Assembly: GCA_015680685.1 (NCBI GenBank)
Contig: MNCI01017725.1
Location: forward strand, 253,314 to 283,290
Source of the DNA: Gnetum montanum
Taxonomy: Eukaryota > Streptophyta > Gnetopsida > Gnetales > Gnetaceae
DNA length: 29,977 bases
Reading direction: 5' to 3'
Part shown: in pieces, positions 1 to 10,849 of the stretch
Layout: every line of letters begins with the position of its first letter
Position numbering within the stretch: the first letter of the stretch is position 1
The notes under the pieces: model-generated
What the model was told of the DNA's origin: nothing
What the model saw: the letters and a program-made list of their open reading frames with translations, nothing else
The model's database searches: none
Position numbers and translations under genes: made by a program

Positions 1-322
1 CAATCATGTGCATGTCCAAGTACATCACACTGGAATAAGGATGTCGTACAATTACAATCATCACACTACGAGCATGCACTGGGGGAAAAGGGTTGAGAGG
101 AAAAATTGAAAAAAATTTCCTACCTTAGTACTAAAAAACTATCAAAACTTAAAACTTAGAAACTACCTACCAAATCTTCCTACCTCTTATTTATAGATGA
201 GGAGACAGGCTCTGATATCGCGTATGCGATATTGTGTCTAGGCTGTGATATCACGTACATGATATCGCGTCGCCTATGATATCACATATGTGATATCATG
301 ACCAACAATTCATGACTCATCA
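1..322 (-). mobile_element. LTR fragment, GATATCGC subfamily (left end off window)
   Basis: This is the U3-side part of a minus-strand LTR. It ends on the plus strand in CTCATCA at 316-322, the family terminus (TGATGAG in sense). It shares with the LTRs at 16331-17206 and 28433-29228 an antisense TATA box (TCTATAAATA in sense, near 185-196) and, just beyond, an array of GATATC palindromes (213-300). The sequence after 322 is not the family PPT and reads directly into the coiled-coil frame. The fragment is therefore a solo LTR or a 5' LTR inserted into that ORF; its other end and target-site duplication lie outside the window. Confidence 0.8.
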
Positions 323-1923
323 ATTGCTATTTCCCCAACAAATGTGGTTGCCTACGAGCTCAAATACAAGTGCCCAAGAGGTGACAATGTCTCTCTCTTA
401 GCACCATCTATTCCCATAAATCTCTGGAATGTTACTTCCTTTTCACTATGCTTGGAGGAGGGTGAGGAGGCAATCGTATTGGTGATGCAGTACTAGGACT
501 AAGAGACAGCTGTAGAGATCATTGCTAATCTAGTCGTTGAGGCATTAAATGCACCTATGACACCTAAACCAAATGTTTCTACACTAAGAGATGTGTAGGC
601 ATCCACAGGGACAATCAGTGAAAGATTAAGTGTAACCCAACATGAAGAACTATGGGACTGACTAGTGGAAACCAAGTAACTGATTCTGGATATCTTTGAT
701 TTTTTGGATAGCATTATTACAACCCAGTCAGAGTTGCTAGAGGTAAAGGGCAAGTGCCTCATCTTGGAAGGGAAACTTGAAATAGCTCAAGCACATAATC
801 AATGCTTGGTTGCAGAAGTTGCTAAATTACATGCCTGAATTACTGATCCTACTCTTATCAACCTTACATTGACATAAGATGAAGCTTTTCAAAAGCTTCA
901 AGAATAGCTTAAGTGGGTTGAGGGAGAAATGATAACGGTGGTCTTTAATAGTTAATAGCAAAAGCTAACATTCACGCAGTATAGAAGAACTTAATGCAGA
1001 CATTCCAAGAAAATGAATCATTGACCGTAGAAGACCAACGCCTGCAAAACGTTGATGTGTAAAAACAATAGTTAGAAGAATTTATCCATCAACAAAAAGA
1101 GCATCTCATGAGGAAACATGCCAAACTAAGGAGATTGGCAGTGAAGAATCATAACCTCTCCATGGAGGAGGTTTGTGCCTTACACTAGAAGTTAGCTATT
1201 GAGATTGCCACTTGGAAGAATGAGGCTCTAAAATTTGAGAAAGTTAAAAATCATTACAAAGACCAAGTTGGCCTACAAACGAAGGTGAATGAAAAGCATA
1301 TCCAATTGGCAAAGGAAAAAGATAATGAGGCCCTCCAACAACACCAACAAGGTAGAGATTTATGGCAACCCATTGTCGTTGGGATTGATGCCTACAATAG
1401 GGTAGAAATTCGCATGAAGGAGTTGTAGATTGAAGAGATGATTAAGTACATGGAGATGTCCAATCTCTTTTATGCAAACCTGGTGATGCTAATTTCCAGA
1501 CAACTATGGTCTGAACTTGAAAAATAAGTGGCCAGCTCGTACTTGTTGTACGAGGCTAAGTTCAAGACCCATAAAGACATCAAGCAAAAGCTTGCAGCTG
1601 TGAATGCTGAAGTCGAGGTTCTCAAGGTGAAATTCACTAACCAGAGCTTAGTTGCAGAGAACTTGGACAAAAGAATAAATGACTACCATGCATTGCAGGA
1701 CACACCTCATGTGTTTGATATTGAGCATAAGCAATTCACGACCTATTTTGTTAATGCGAATGAGCTCTTTCCCATTTTGCCTTATCCTTGGGATGTTCCA
1801 ACCCTAGACCACATCGGTGAAGCTGCGTGGACTATCAATGATCCCAGGAGTAAAGAAGAGAAAATGAAGGTGTTATTGGATGCTTTTTGCCTTCCACCTA
1901 AACTAGTAGCAATAGCAAGATAG
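323..1923 (+). pseudogene. Degraded coiled-coil ORF of an LTR retrotransposon
   Basis: From 323 the plus strand reads as protein in one frame, with a frame change near 950 and many in-frame stops. The last open stretch is 1528-1923 (131 codons). The translation is rich in Glu, Lys, Gln and Leu with heptad-like spacing, so it is probably a long coiled coil. Near its C-terminus are the segments EEMIKYMEMSNLFYANL and EHKQFTTYFVNANELFPILP, both recognisable in a minus-strand ORF at 26995-28200. It lies about 330 bases upstream of a PPT and 3' LTR, where some Ty3/gypsy elements carry an extra 3' ORF. I see no RT, integrase, protease or gag motif and cannot name a function. The LTR at 1-322 interrupts its 5' side. 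Most stops are TAG or TAA where C-to-T change would restore Gln. Confidence 0.65.
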
Positions 1924-2256
1924 CCACAATTGCCTCTTCCACCACACATGCTTGAAGCTGGTGAATGTCCCTCAGAATCTCAGGAGCCACCACTGCTTGG
2001 GATTATCTAACCTTCTTCATCAACTTCATGCTATCAAACAACATGTTTTCCAGTTTTGAAGAATCATGTCATGGTGTTCAATTTTGTATCATGAACATCA
2101 CAATTTTTGTAATATGTTGATCTGTACACTAGGCACTCAGTTGTTATGTTCATTTTGTCTTGTTTTGTTTTGTTATGTGAAAGTCAATCAATAATTCCAT
2201 ACCTTTCTAATTTTGTAAAGAACTTGAGGATGATTTTTCATTTAGTCATGGGGATA
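1924..2256 (+). mobile_element. 3' internal region and polypurine tract of a plus-strand LTR element
   Basis: This noncoding stretch separates the coiled-coil ORF from the LTR. Its last 40 bases carry the family-wide 3' terminus, an ACTTGAGGA-type motif, then a T/A-rich block, then CATGGGGATA at 2247-2256 directly abutting the LTR start TGATGAG. The same order occurs at 3569-3607 and, inverted, at 5738-5775, 26650-26690 and 29229-29265. It marks plus-strand priming and the sense orientation of the element. Confidence 0.7.
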
Positions 2257-3150
2257 TGATGAGTTTCAGTTTGTTGTGTCAACTGGGCCCTGTCGATGAG
2301 GACTCATCAATGCAATTAATTATGTTGACATCATCCCATCAATGCAAGGGTTTGTTCCAATTGATAAATATGTGCCACCAACTACATTTATGACATCAAT
2401 TCTCATAGTAGTAGCAAAGCTCTTGCAATTTGTTTATTAAAAAGTTAGAATATTCTTCCCGAGTGCCTGCAGAAGGAGTCATTGAGTGTACAGATCTTTA
2501 TTCAAGCATTGTTGTACCTTAGCATGATAGTGTGTGTGGCAATAAAGATGAGTTTTCTGCTAAACCTTGCAACATTATGGATAGATTAAATATTTCATTC
2601 ATGCATTTAATGTTTTCAATTACTTATTCAATGTTTTCTAGTAATTAAGCTAATTAAGATAATTGAGAAAGATAAGCTAGATAGATTAAATACATAAGTA
2701 CGACACTTTGAACGTAACATGTATTCGCTTGGTAATCCCAGCAGCATTATTGCTTGGTATGCCTAGTAGCGTAGTGCTTGGTAACCTAGTAGTGGATACG
2801 TGGGTTTAGGACATGTACAAAAAGTGGGACCAAATACTTATGTTATAATTAGCTAGAGGCTAGTAGGTTAGTTACATTGAATTAGCCATTAAATTACCTT
2901 ATCTTTATCTCTATTCAAGCACTAAGACTATAAAACATAAAACTATAAAAATCATATGCCTCAATTACACTTAACCATATCATGTGCTTCACAAGTGTAA
3001 TTGGGAAGACAACGAATGACCTTAGGGCAAGGTTCACTACCTAGAAGACTAGTGCACTAGAAATTATAAAGTCCATGGAATTTGACTAGATCGTGCATGA
3101 ACACTTTATGATTTGTATGGTTGGACATAGGCATACCTCGCTGCTCATCA
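2257..3150 (+). mobile_element. 3' LTR (894 bp), plus orientation
   Basis: It begins TGATGAG right after the PPT and ends CTCATCA at 3144-3150. Internal LTR landmarks are a TATA-like TTGATAAATATG near 2360, the block AGATCTTTATTCAAGCA (from 2490) shared by the family, an AATAAA signal near 2541, and the terminal block ending in a decayed form of the GGTACCTCRCC motif. The DNA after 3150 resembles more internal sequence of the same family. This element was therefore probably inserted into the internal region of the next one. Confidence 0.75.
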
Positions 3151-3607
3151 CTATCTATGACAAAAACTGATGAAAAACTATATCCAAATCATGAGCCCGA
3201 GCACTATATTTATAAGCCGACATATACCATATGATATTAAATATTCAACATTGTGTCTTGGGATCTGATATCAGAGCTAGTTAAAACATGATTCATCAAC
3301 CACCGCCATGGGCACTAGAGTTTGGAGAAGGTCATTCAACATCCTAGGAGCCTCCACCTCCTGCCACTGTGTGATCTTCTGTTCATCTTCGACCATCAAA
3401 GGATCTCTAGCTATCCAATTTTGCAAGGATGTTCAATTTTATTTTCTTGAACATCTATTTTTGTAATCATTGTAAATTCGTACAATTGGGCACTTAGAGT
3501 AGTTAGTGACTCAATTTGTCTATGGTTCCATACCTTCCCAATTTTGTAAGAAGCTCAATCCTACTCTTGTTCACTTAAGGACAAGTTTTCACTTAGTTGT
3601 GGGGGTA
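3151..3607 (+). mobile_element. Internal 3' remnant and PPT of a second plus-strand LTR element
   Basis: From about 3330 to 3607 the sequence aligns with 1960-2256. It shares the CCTAGGAGCC/CTCAGGAGCC block, TTCAATTTT...TGAACATC, and the terminal PPT GTTGTGGGGGTA at 3596-3607. It is the end of another copy's internal region, split off by the element whose LTR occupies 2257-3150. Bases 3151-3330 have no match that I recognise. A sequence resembling an initiator-Met primer site (TGATATCAGAGCTAG, 3266-3280) lies there but does not follow an identifiable LTR end. Confidence 0.55.
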
Positions 3608-4477
3608 TGATGAATTGCAAGTGGGCTACATTGACAAGCATGCATCGACACATCCCTGTTGACACATGCATTGATGCATTAATGCATATGCATTGGCATA
3701 GCGTCTATCTATGCCTATATAAATGTGCATACCCACCACATTTATGGCACCGTAGAGTCAATAGCATAACAAAAGTTCTTGTAGTTTCTTTCTATAATAG
3801 TTAGAATATTTTCTAACTGCTTGGAGTAGGAGTCAAGGATTATACAGATCCTTATTCGAGCACCAATGTACCTAAACACATTAATGTGATTACAATAAAG
3901 ATGAGATACTTGAAATACCTTATAGCACTTAGAATAGCTTAATGTTTACTTTAATGCACTTTGTTATTCATGCACTTTAAATTCATGTTCTTAATTAAAT
4001 AATTAATTAATACGCTCAAGTAATACACATAAGTACGACTACCTCAAGCATACCATTAACACTTGGTGATCCCAACAATGTTATCACTTGGTACACCCAA
4101 TAGCCTAACACTTGGTAACCCAGTAGCATCATAATGAGTTCAAGATGTATACAAAAAGTGGGCCTAGATAATTATGTTAGGAGATATATCAAGGTATTAG
4201 ATAAGTACTTAGATTAGTAATTAAATAAATTACTTTATTTTATTCTTAGGACAATTAGAATAACATATAAAAAGGTATACAAATCATGTGCCTTGGCTTA
4301 CACTTAACCATACACTTGTGGCAACATAAGTGAGACTAAGAAGACAACGATCACGTCCATAGGTCACTATCTTTAATATTGGCATTTACAGAGTTAAAGT
4401 CCATGGAATTTGACAAGATTGCTAGTGAACACTTGTCATTCATATGGTTGGGCATAGGGACTACTCATTTCCCATCA
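3608..4477 (+). mobile_element. 3' LTR (870 bp), ATGCAT-type U3, plus orientation
   Basis: It starts TGATGAA immediately after the PPT and ends CCCATCA at 4471-4477. U3 contains a cluster of ATGCAT/GCATGC palindromes (3638-3697) directly before a TATA box (CTATATAAATG, about 3714-3724). It then has GGAGTC...AGATCCTTATTCGAGCA, an AATAAA near 3895, and the U5 block ending GGTTGGGCATAGGG. Its last ~190 bases are duplicated at 14984-15227, so one duplication breakpoint lies inside this LTR. Confidence 0.8.
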
Positions 4478-4879
4478 CTTATGTTAGAGAGTAATTCACA
4501 CATTGTCTTGATTTGTAAAATGGTGTTTTAATTCAAGTCAAGGATTCATAAGTATAGTGAGTTAATTTGTAACTCTCAATATCAATTCATAACACATACA
4601 TAATTTGTAAGTCTATGTGTTACAAAACAAAGGATCCAATTAAGTTTTTGTTATGAAATAAACTAATTTGTAAGACTAATTAAATACTATTACAAATTCA
4701 TAGCAAAAATGTTGGTATGTTTTGCCAATATGTTGAGTCACAACTCCTTGTCAAGTTAAAGGTCTAACTAGTGCTAAGTTTGAAAGTAAGTTAAATGAGT
4801 GGAGGAAAAGAAAAACAAGAAGAAAAGAATAACAATTGCCCAAGATGAAGGAACAACTATTAAGACCAAAAAGTTTGAA
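4478..4879. repeat. Anonymous AT-rich segment, copy A
   Basis: There is no convincing coding signal or RNA gene. It aligns with 15228-15629 in copy B with about 8% mismatch in the part compared by hand. It lies between an LTR end and the target site of the 7.1-kb retrotransposon. Confidence 0.6.
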
Positions 4880-4884
4880 TTAAG

Positions 4885-5737
4885 TGATGAGTGACAAGGT
4901 ACCCCCTACGCCCAACCATAAGAATCATAAGCGTTCATGCATGATCTGGTCAAATTATATGGATGGAACTAGTTGTGGCATCTAGATTGTTATGCCTTGA
5001 TCATAATTCACTGTCTTCCCACTTGGACTAGTGGTAGCTTTGTCACATATGGTTTAGTCCAGAGTGAGGCATATGATAATTGATGTTGTTTTGGCCTTAT
5101 GTTTCTCCTAATGATAATAAAAAAACCAATTACTTTATCTAATTAACAACATAAAGTAAATTCTAAACTAGCCTATGAGCGATGAGTGTCCATTCCCAGC
5201 TTGTCATACACATCTTGAACCCACTTATCCACTACTGAGATTACCAAGCACTATGCTACTAGGTGAACCAAGCAATAATGCNCACTATAATGAATAAGAA
5301 TCAATCTTGATTTTAATGTCGTTCATGGAATGTGTCCAGGTACATTGCCACTCGAATAAGATGTTATACAACTAACTTAGATCCACACTACAGGCACTTA
5401 ATGACTATTACCTAAGACTACGGAATAAAACTGCAAGAGTTCAGTTACTTTATTGACCAACAAATTGCATAAACATGGCTATGAGCACGTATTTATAGAG
5501 TTTATTGCTAAGCTACATCAATGGGGCCTCATCGAGCATGAAATGATGCATCGATGCAGCTTGTGGTTAAAGCCTTGTTGTTGGAGCCTTGACATCAGAG
5601 CCTTGTTGTCGAAACCTTGACATCGAAGCCTTGTTGTTAAAGCCTTGACATCGGAGCCTTGTTGTCAGAGCCTTGACATCGAAGCCTTTCAAAAGTTGAC
5701 TTTTTATCAAATAACCCAACCAACTGATGACTCATCA
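4885..5737 (-). mobile_element. 3' LTR of the 7.1-kb element (853 bp as assembled)
   Basis: It pairs with 11020-12023. It is shorter because about 150 bases present at 11414-11567 are missing at the single 'n' at 5282. U3 (on the right in plus coordinates) carries eight 14-bp tandem units, GCCTTGTTGTCGAA alternating with GCCTTGACATCGAA (5572-5683), beyond the antisense TATA box near 5490. The family terminal block GGTACCCCCTACGCCCAACC follows the first bases. Confidence 0.88.
5572..5683. repeat. 14-bp minisatellite in U3 (8 units)
   Basis: Eight consecutive 14-base units alternate between a GCCTTGTTGTYRRA type and a GCCTTGACATCRRA type, with point changes. The partner LTR has only about five units at 11899-11968. 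The array lies just upstream, in sense, of the LTR TATA box, where other subfamilies carry different repeats. Confidence 0.85.
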
Positions 5738-7973
5738 TATCCCCACAACTAAATAAAAACTTATCCTTGAGTTAACAGGATAGGACCAAGATTTCTTTAC
5801 AAAATTGAAAAGGTATGAAATTATTGACTAACGTTAACTACTGACTGACTCTGAGTGCCAAATTATAAAATTTTATTTGATTGGATGCATACAAAATGAC
5901 AAAGTGACAAAAAGACTAGATAGGCTTTGAAGATTACAAAATTTACAAAGGTCTTCAAGAATCCACTAAAGATGATTCTTCTTATTGCCACTAGCAATGG
6001 TAGACTTCCAACCTAGATTGTTATGTCGATGCTTCTCTAGTTATGTGCAACATTCTTAAAGGATGGACTAAAATTTGTTCTCATTGTCCTATGGATCTAG
6101 TAAACATGTGAGGCTTGAGCTGCTATCTTGTATGTGCTACCATTTTTCCATGGCATACCCTCCGTTATTCCTCTCTTGGCTTCATTTCCATGCCTGCTAA
6201 AAGACCTTCTTCCTTAGGCATTTCTATTGGCATCACCTATAGTTACCAATGGATCAACATAGTTTTGGTAAATTTTCCTTAATAATTAGCCCTTTTTGAA
6301 TCCCATAGTTTTTATTTAAGCATAAGGTGATGACAACATACTATGCTTGAGGCTATGAGGTATATGTTCACATTATTTTGATCAATTACTATTAGTTACC
6401 ATGATGTTTGAAAATAGGATGTTAGAAAAATTTCAAAATTTCAAAGCAAACATCCCTAGCCCCCATGACTAATAAGTGTAACTCTGGAAGCACACAATTT
6501 TTCAAATAATAAAACCAAAGGTCTAATTCAGAAGATGGTCAAGAAATATTGAACTTGAAGGATATTTTAACAGAAAAGTAGGAAAAGGTGAAAAGTAATT
6601 GAAAGTGATGAGAAGTAGTCCCAAAATTATGCATAAATTTAGAGAAATTGTCATTGATGTTTTGGAAGATGTAAAGGTTAGTTCAAAGCCATGCTCAACA
6701 AAAGTTATGCAAGTGGATCCTCCCCAAAGTAGGCTCCTGCCATAATGCCCTTGCATAACCACTTTTATAGATGTTTGTGGGCACCCAAGAAGTTAAATGT
6801 AGACCTTGCCTTTGTTCCAAACAACACACAACTATCGTGGTTGGGATGTTGCACTATACCACAAAAAACCAAAAGGCTCATAATCACATGCAGTAGTGAG
6901 GTGAATAATGGAGTGAGAAGGGATTGTAGAAATTGGGATGTAAGGTACTTGACCATGTCCACAAAAGGTTCTTGTGAAAAATGTGATTAAAATGATCAGC
7001 ATACCTATCCATTCAAGTTCAGACCAAGTCCATACCATGAACAGTTACCTCACATTGATGTGTTTCCTCCTACCAACCACCATGAGTGCAAAACCACCTC
7101 AAAGAATAATCATCACTCCAAAAAGAGAAGAAAGGAGAAGAAGGAAGGAAGGGCCTTAGTTAGAGGGATGTCTTTAGGCATNACCTAATCATCTTGATAG
7201 CATAGAACAAAAGCCCAACACATAGCATCGATTTATGCATCATGACTTGGAAATATTATTAATGGAAATATAAAAGACATTCATAAAACATAAAGGAAAT
7301 GACTCAAGAAAAGAGAAAAATATAAAGAAAAGGNGTGTGTGTGTATATATATATATATTGTTTTTTGTTTTTGTTTTTTTTTTTTTTTTGAAATGGGAAC
7401 CACACCNTATAAAAATAAAAAGGTAAAAAACACTTATTAGTTCTTGAACCAGGATGGAGCNCAAAGGAGTGATGATACATTCCAAGAGGAGTCATAAAAC
7501 CACATGAAGGAAGACAAGACAAAAACCCAACAAATCCNCCTTATGGCTACAAATTTGGGAGATGGATTGCAAAATTCCTTGGTTATACACCATCAGTTTT
7601 CCATCTATCATTGTTACTGATTTAATTAATCATGTGGTAGCACATCTAACATTGGTGATAGTCTCATTTGGATCATTTGGAGTTGTATCTTAATCTAGAC
7701 TTGAAGGTATTTTTTTTTGGGGGGATCCAGATGTGTTTACTTCTTCTTCTTGATTTTCTGTTTTAATTCCTAGGTCTCTATGTTTAATATCCTTNCATCG
7801 ATTTATGCATCATGACTTGGAAATATTATTAATGGAAATATAAAAGACATTCATAAAACATAAAGGAAATGACTCAAGAAAAGAGAAAAATATAAAGAAA
7901 AGGAAAACATATTCAGAATCAAAAATAAGAAAATGATAAGAAATTATAAAAATAAAAAGGTAAAAAACACTTA
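5738..7973 (-). mobile_element. 3' internal region of the retrotransposon, no recognised gene
   Basis: The bases touching the LTR (5738-5775) are the antisense form of the family terminus, TATCCCCACAACT followed by a CTTATCCTTGAGTT-type block. That is a PPT read on the minus strand. A second PPT-like block, TAGCCCCCATGACTAAT, lies at 6457-6473. No reading frame here shows a known domain. Bases 7182-7795 are an assembly-duplicated patch. Confidence 0.6.
7182..7795. other. Probable assembly artefact: duplicated contig ends around single n
   Basis: Six single 'n' bases (7182, 7334, 7407, 7461, 7538, 7795) cut this patch. The pieces repeat the following sequence almost exactly: 7226-7333 matches 7796-7903, 7408-7460 matches about 7945-7997, and 7539-7794 matches 8015-8270. 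The breaks surround a GT/AT microsatellite and a long T run (7335-7390), which are typical failure points of short-read assembly. Confidence 0.85.
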
Positions 7974-10849
7974 TTAGTTCTTGAACCAGGATGGAGCATC
8001 TCCCCCACGACTAACCTTATGGCTACAAATTTGGGAGATGGATTGCAAAATTCCTTGGTTATACACCATCAGTTTTCCATCTATCATTGTTACTAATTTA
8101 ATTAATCATGTGGTAGCACATCTAACATTGGTGATAGTCTCATTTGGATCATTTGGAGTTGTATCTTAATCTAGACTTGAAGGTATTTTTTTTTGGGGGG
8201 ATCCAGATGTGTTTACTTCTTCTTCTTGATTTTCTGTTTTAATTCCTAGGTCTCTATGTTTAATATCCTTTTCCGGTGTATAATTAGAGTGTAAGATATT
8301 AGTGGTTAAGTCCTCTGTTTGGTCCATTTTCTTAAGTCTAGAACTAATAAGTAGATCAATTACCTTCATGCATCTTTGAAATAACTTTATATTCTCATTT
8401 TTGAGCCATTGGATGTCTTCTGGTTTAGTGGCTACTATGTAGGCTGGTTTTTGATCACACACTTATTCCTTATCTTTGTTGTGGGTTGTATTAATATTTT
8501 GAATTTTTGGTCCACAACTACACCCTTTACTATTAGTGATGCATGGATTCTTCTTTTATCTCTCCAAAATGCTAGATTCATTGTTTTTGTCATGTGTTGG
8601 AGTAACGATTAATGTTAGCCTTTGCATAGGATTAGAAGACATTGGTTATGAAAGGAAGGGTGTTGCACTTGATTGGCATTGTGTTGGTTTGGATGAGTTA
8701 ATAGGTCCATAAGTGTTGTGCTTATGCATGGGAACCATCCTAAAGAAAGGGCGCTTCCAAGATTGTGGTGGAGATCTACTAGCATTATCATTTCTATGTA
8801 TGTGCATAGCACAAGTGGCATTCTCTTGTTGATGTCCTGGTGCTGAACCTTACGGTGTTGTTGGTGGTGACATATGGTGGAGGGAAGTATGAGAATATTG
8901 AGGATATGGTGAAGGATGAGAGAAGCGATGTGGTAATCCTTTAGAAGATGTCATGTTGTGATGATATTCAGGAGAGTGGTAGTAGCGATTTAAAGTAGAG
9001 GAAGTAGAACGAGCTAGGGAAACATGTTATTGAACATAATATCCATATGGGTTCAACTGGTAGTAATAGTAGGGATGGCTTGATGATGGCTTCCCCCACG
9101 ATTGTGGATTTTGCCACTACAGTTGATAATGGTGTTGAGGTTGGTAATAAGTTCCCCTAGGATAGTACAATTGGTTGTGGGATTGTCTATAATTAACATG
9201 TGAAAAAGGAAATTTCTTGAGCATGTGCTTTTGTACAAATGTGGGATTTAATGTAAAGGCCCAATACTCATGTAGATGTAACATGATTGGGCAATAGCCC
9301 TTTGGATGGTCATATAGGCAGATGTCACATCCATCATCTTCTTCTATGGTTGAGTCTATAGCCTATTCTTCTATAGCCATTTTCCCTATTTGCTAATAAG
9401 TGTTCCTAGCTATTTCTTGGTTCTTCTCCCTTCATTTGTTGTGATCATCTAATTCATTTAGTATTACCTTCTCCTCTACAGTTTCTATGAAAGTTATAGC
9501 CTTTTCATTTATCCACTTTGACATCCTATCTAGCCTTGCCTAGAGTTCATTAAGAGATTGTTGCAGTGGCAAGGTTTGTTGTAAAATTACCTCATCGAGA
9601 GATGCCTCTTTTTCCTCATCATAGATATGGACCCTTTTTCTTTGAAGAGTTGAATCCTAGTTATTTTCCTCAACATTCTCTCGTTTACATAACTCTCCTT
9701 CTTCTTTTTCCACCTACTCAATTAGCCTTTGTATCTAATGGGCTTTTAGTTTGTATAATTGACCTTGAGCATACATCCCAAGGGTCTCCCTTGTTTCATT
9801 AGAAAGCCCATCTATGATGTGGAAAAGTTGCTCTTTTTGAGAGAAATCATGGCGGGACATCTATGTAGTAGCAAATAGTATCTATCCAAAGCCACATCCA
9901 AGGGTTCATGATTTTCTTGCTTCCACCCTTGGATTTGTTTTCTTAGGTTGGGCACTCTTGCATAGGTTTGGTACTTTTCATTGAAAAGTTCTACCATTGT
10001 AGACCACTAGTGAATGGAACTTGGTTCCAATGATCTATACCAACTTTCAGCTTCGTCTATTAGTGCCCTAAGGAAGAGCTTAAGCTTTTGCCACTTATTT
10101 TCAATATTTTGCAAGGCACAGGCATCATGGAAGTTTTGTAAGTGATGTTGTGGATCAGAATCATAGCCTCCTAAAAATTTAGGGATATTATTCATATCGA
10201 GCCTTTTTATGCGACTTTCCCTGTGGTGCCTGTGGGGTATCTTAACTGCCTCTGTGATCTACATTAGGCTCTTAATGGCCAACAAGGGTTCATCATCATC
10301 AAACATGGCATGGTGAAAATTGCTATTTCTATTTGCCCAATTATGATGATTTTGTCTATGCTCATTTTGATGTCTTTGATTTTGCCCTTGGGTTTGATTT
10401 CTATTCTTATTTTGACCCCATAGTGGAGCTTCATCTCTATACCTACATTCATCTTCATTAGAACTAGATGTTAAAGAGGAAGAGGAAGATGAGAAACTAG
10501 GAGGATTGCCATGGCTTCGATGATGTTCACCATAGTCCCTTAATTTATATTTTTTAGGTTTTGAGGAGGTCCTAGGNTGATGTTCACCATAGTCCCTTAA
10601 TTTATATTTTTTAGGTTTTGAGAAGGTCCTAGGCCTTAAGGCCTCCCCTGGTCTAGGACTTACTTCATCTTCTCTAAGGTTTTCTGCCTTAGGTGAATGT
10701 AGTCCTTGAGTGTCATCGAGGTGTTCATGAGCATATGAAACCCTTGCATGAGGTTGGTCACTCCGATTTTCTTCAACATATATCTCATTGGTTCTCCAAT
10801 GAATGTTCTCTTCATACAATGCATTATCTATTCCTTGTGAAAGAGACAT
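7974..10849 (-). pseudogene. Broken gag of an Athila/Tat-like Ty3/gypsy element
   Basis: The sense frame starts at an ATG at 10849, about 170 bases inside the primer site. The first ~200 codons are hydrophilic and Arg/Asn-rich. After an in-frame TAG near 10259 comes the capsid-like region (10195 to about 9600), with FLGGYDSDPQHHLQNF, WYRSLEPSSIH, LRKQIQGWKQ and LLLHRCP, matching the Retrotrans_gag layout of Athila-type elements. A frame change near 9860 leads to FSQKEQLFHIIDGLSNETRE. A zinc-knuckle-like CDICLYDHPKGYCP follows near 9320-9280. Reading continues, broken, to a stop at 7974-7976. No protease or RT follows. Several internal stops are TAG where CAG is expected. The stretch around 10577 repeats SKPKKYKLRDYGEH on both sides of an 'n' and is probably an assembly duplication. 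Confidence 0.8.

Noticed and set aside
3266-3280. TGATATCAGAGCTAG resembling an initiator-Met primer site of Copia elements
   Set aside because: It is not preceded by a recognisable LTR terminus, its first bases are TGA instead of TGG, and no Copia domain follows.
6745-7159. Plus-strand open frames inside the retrotransposon
   Set aside because: They are antisense to the element, overlap one another, and show no domain.
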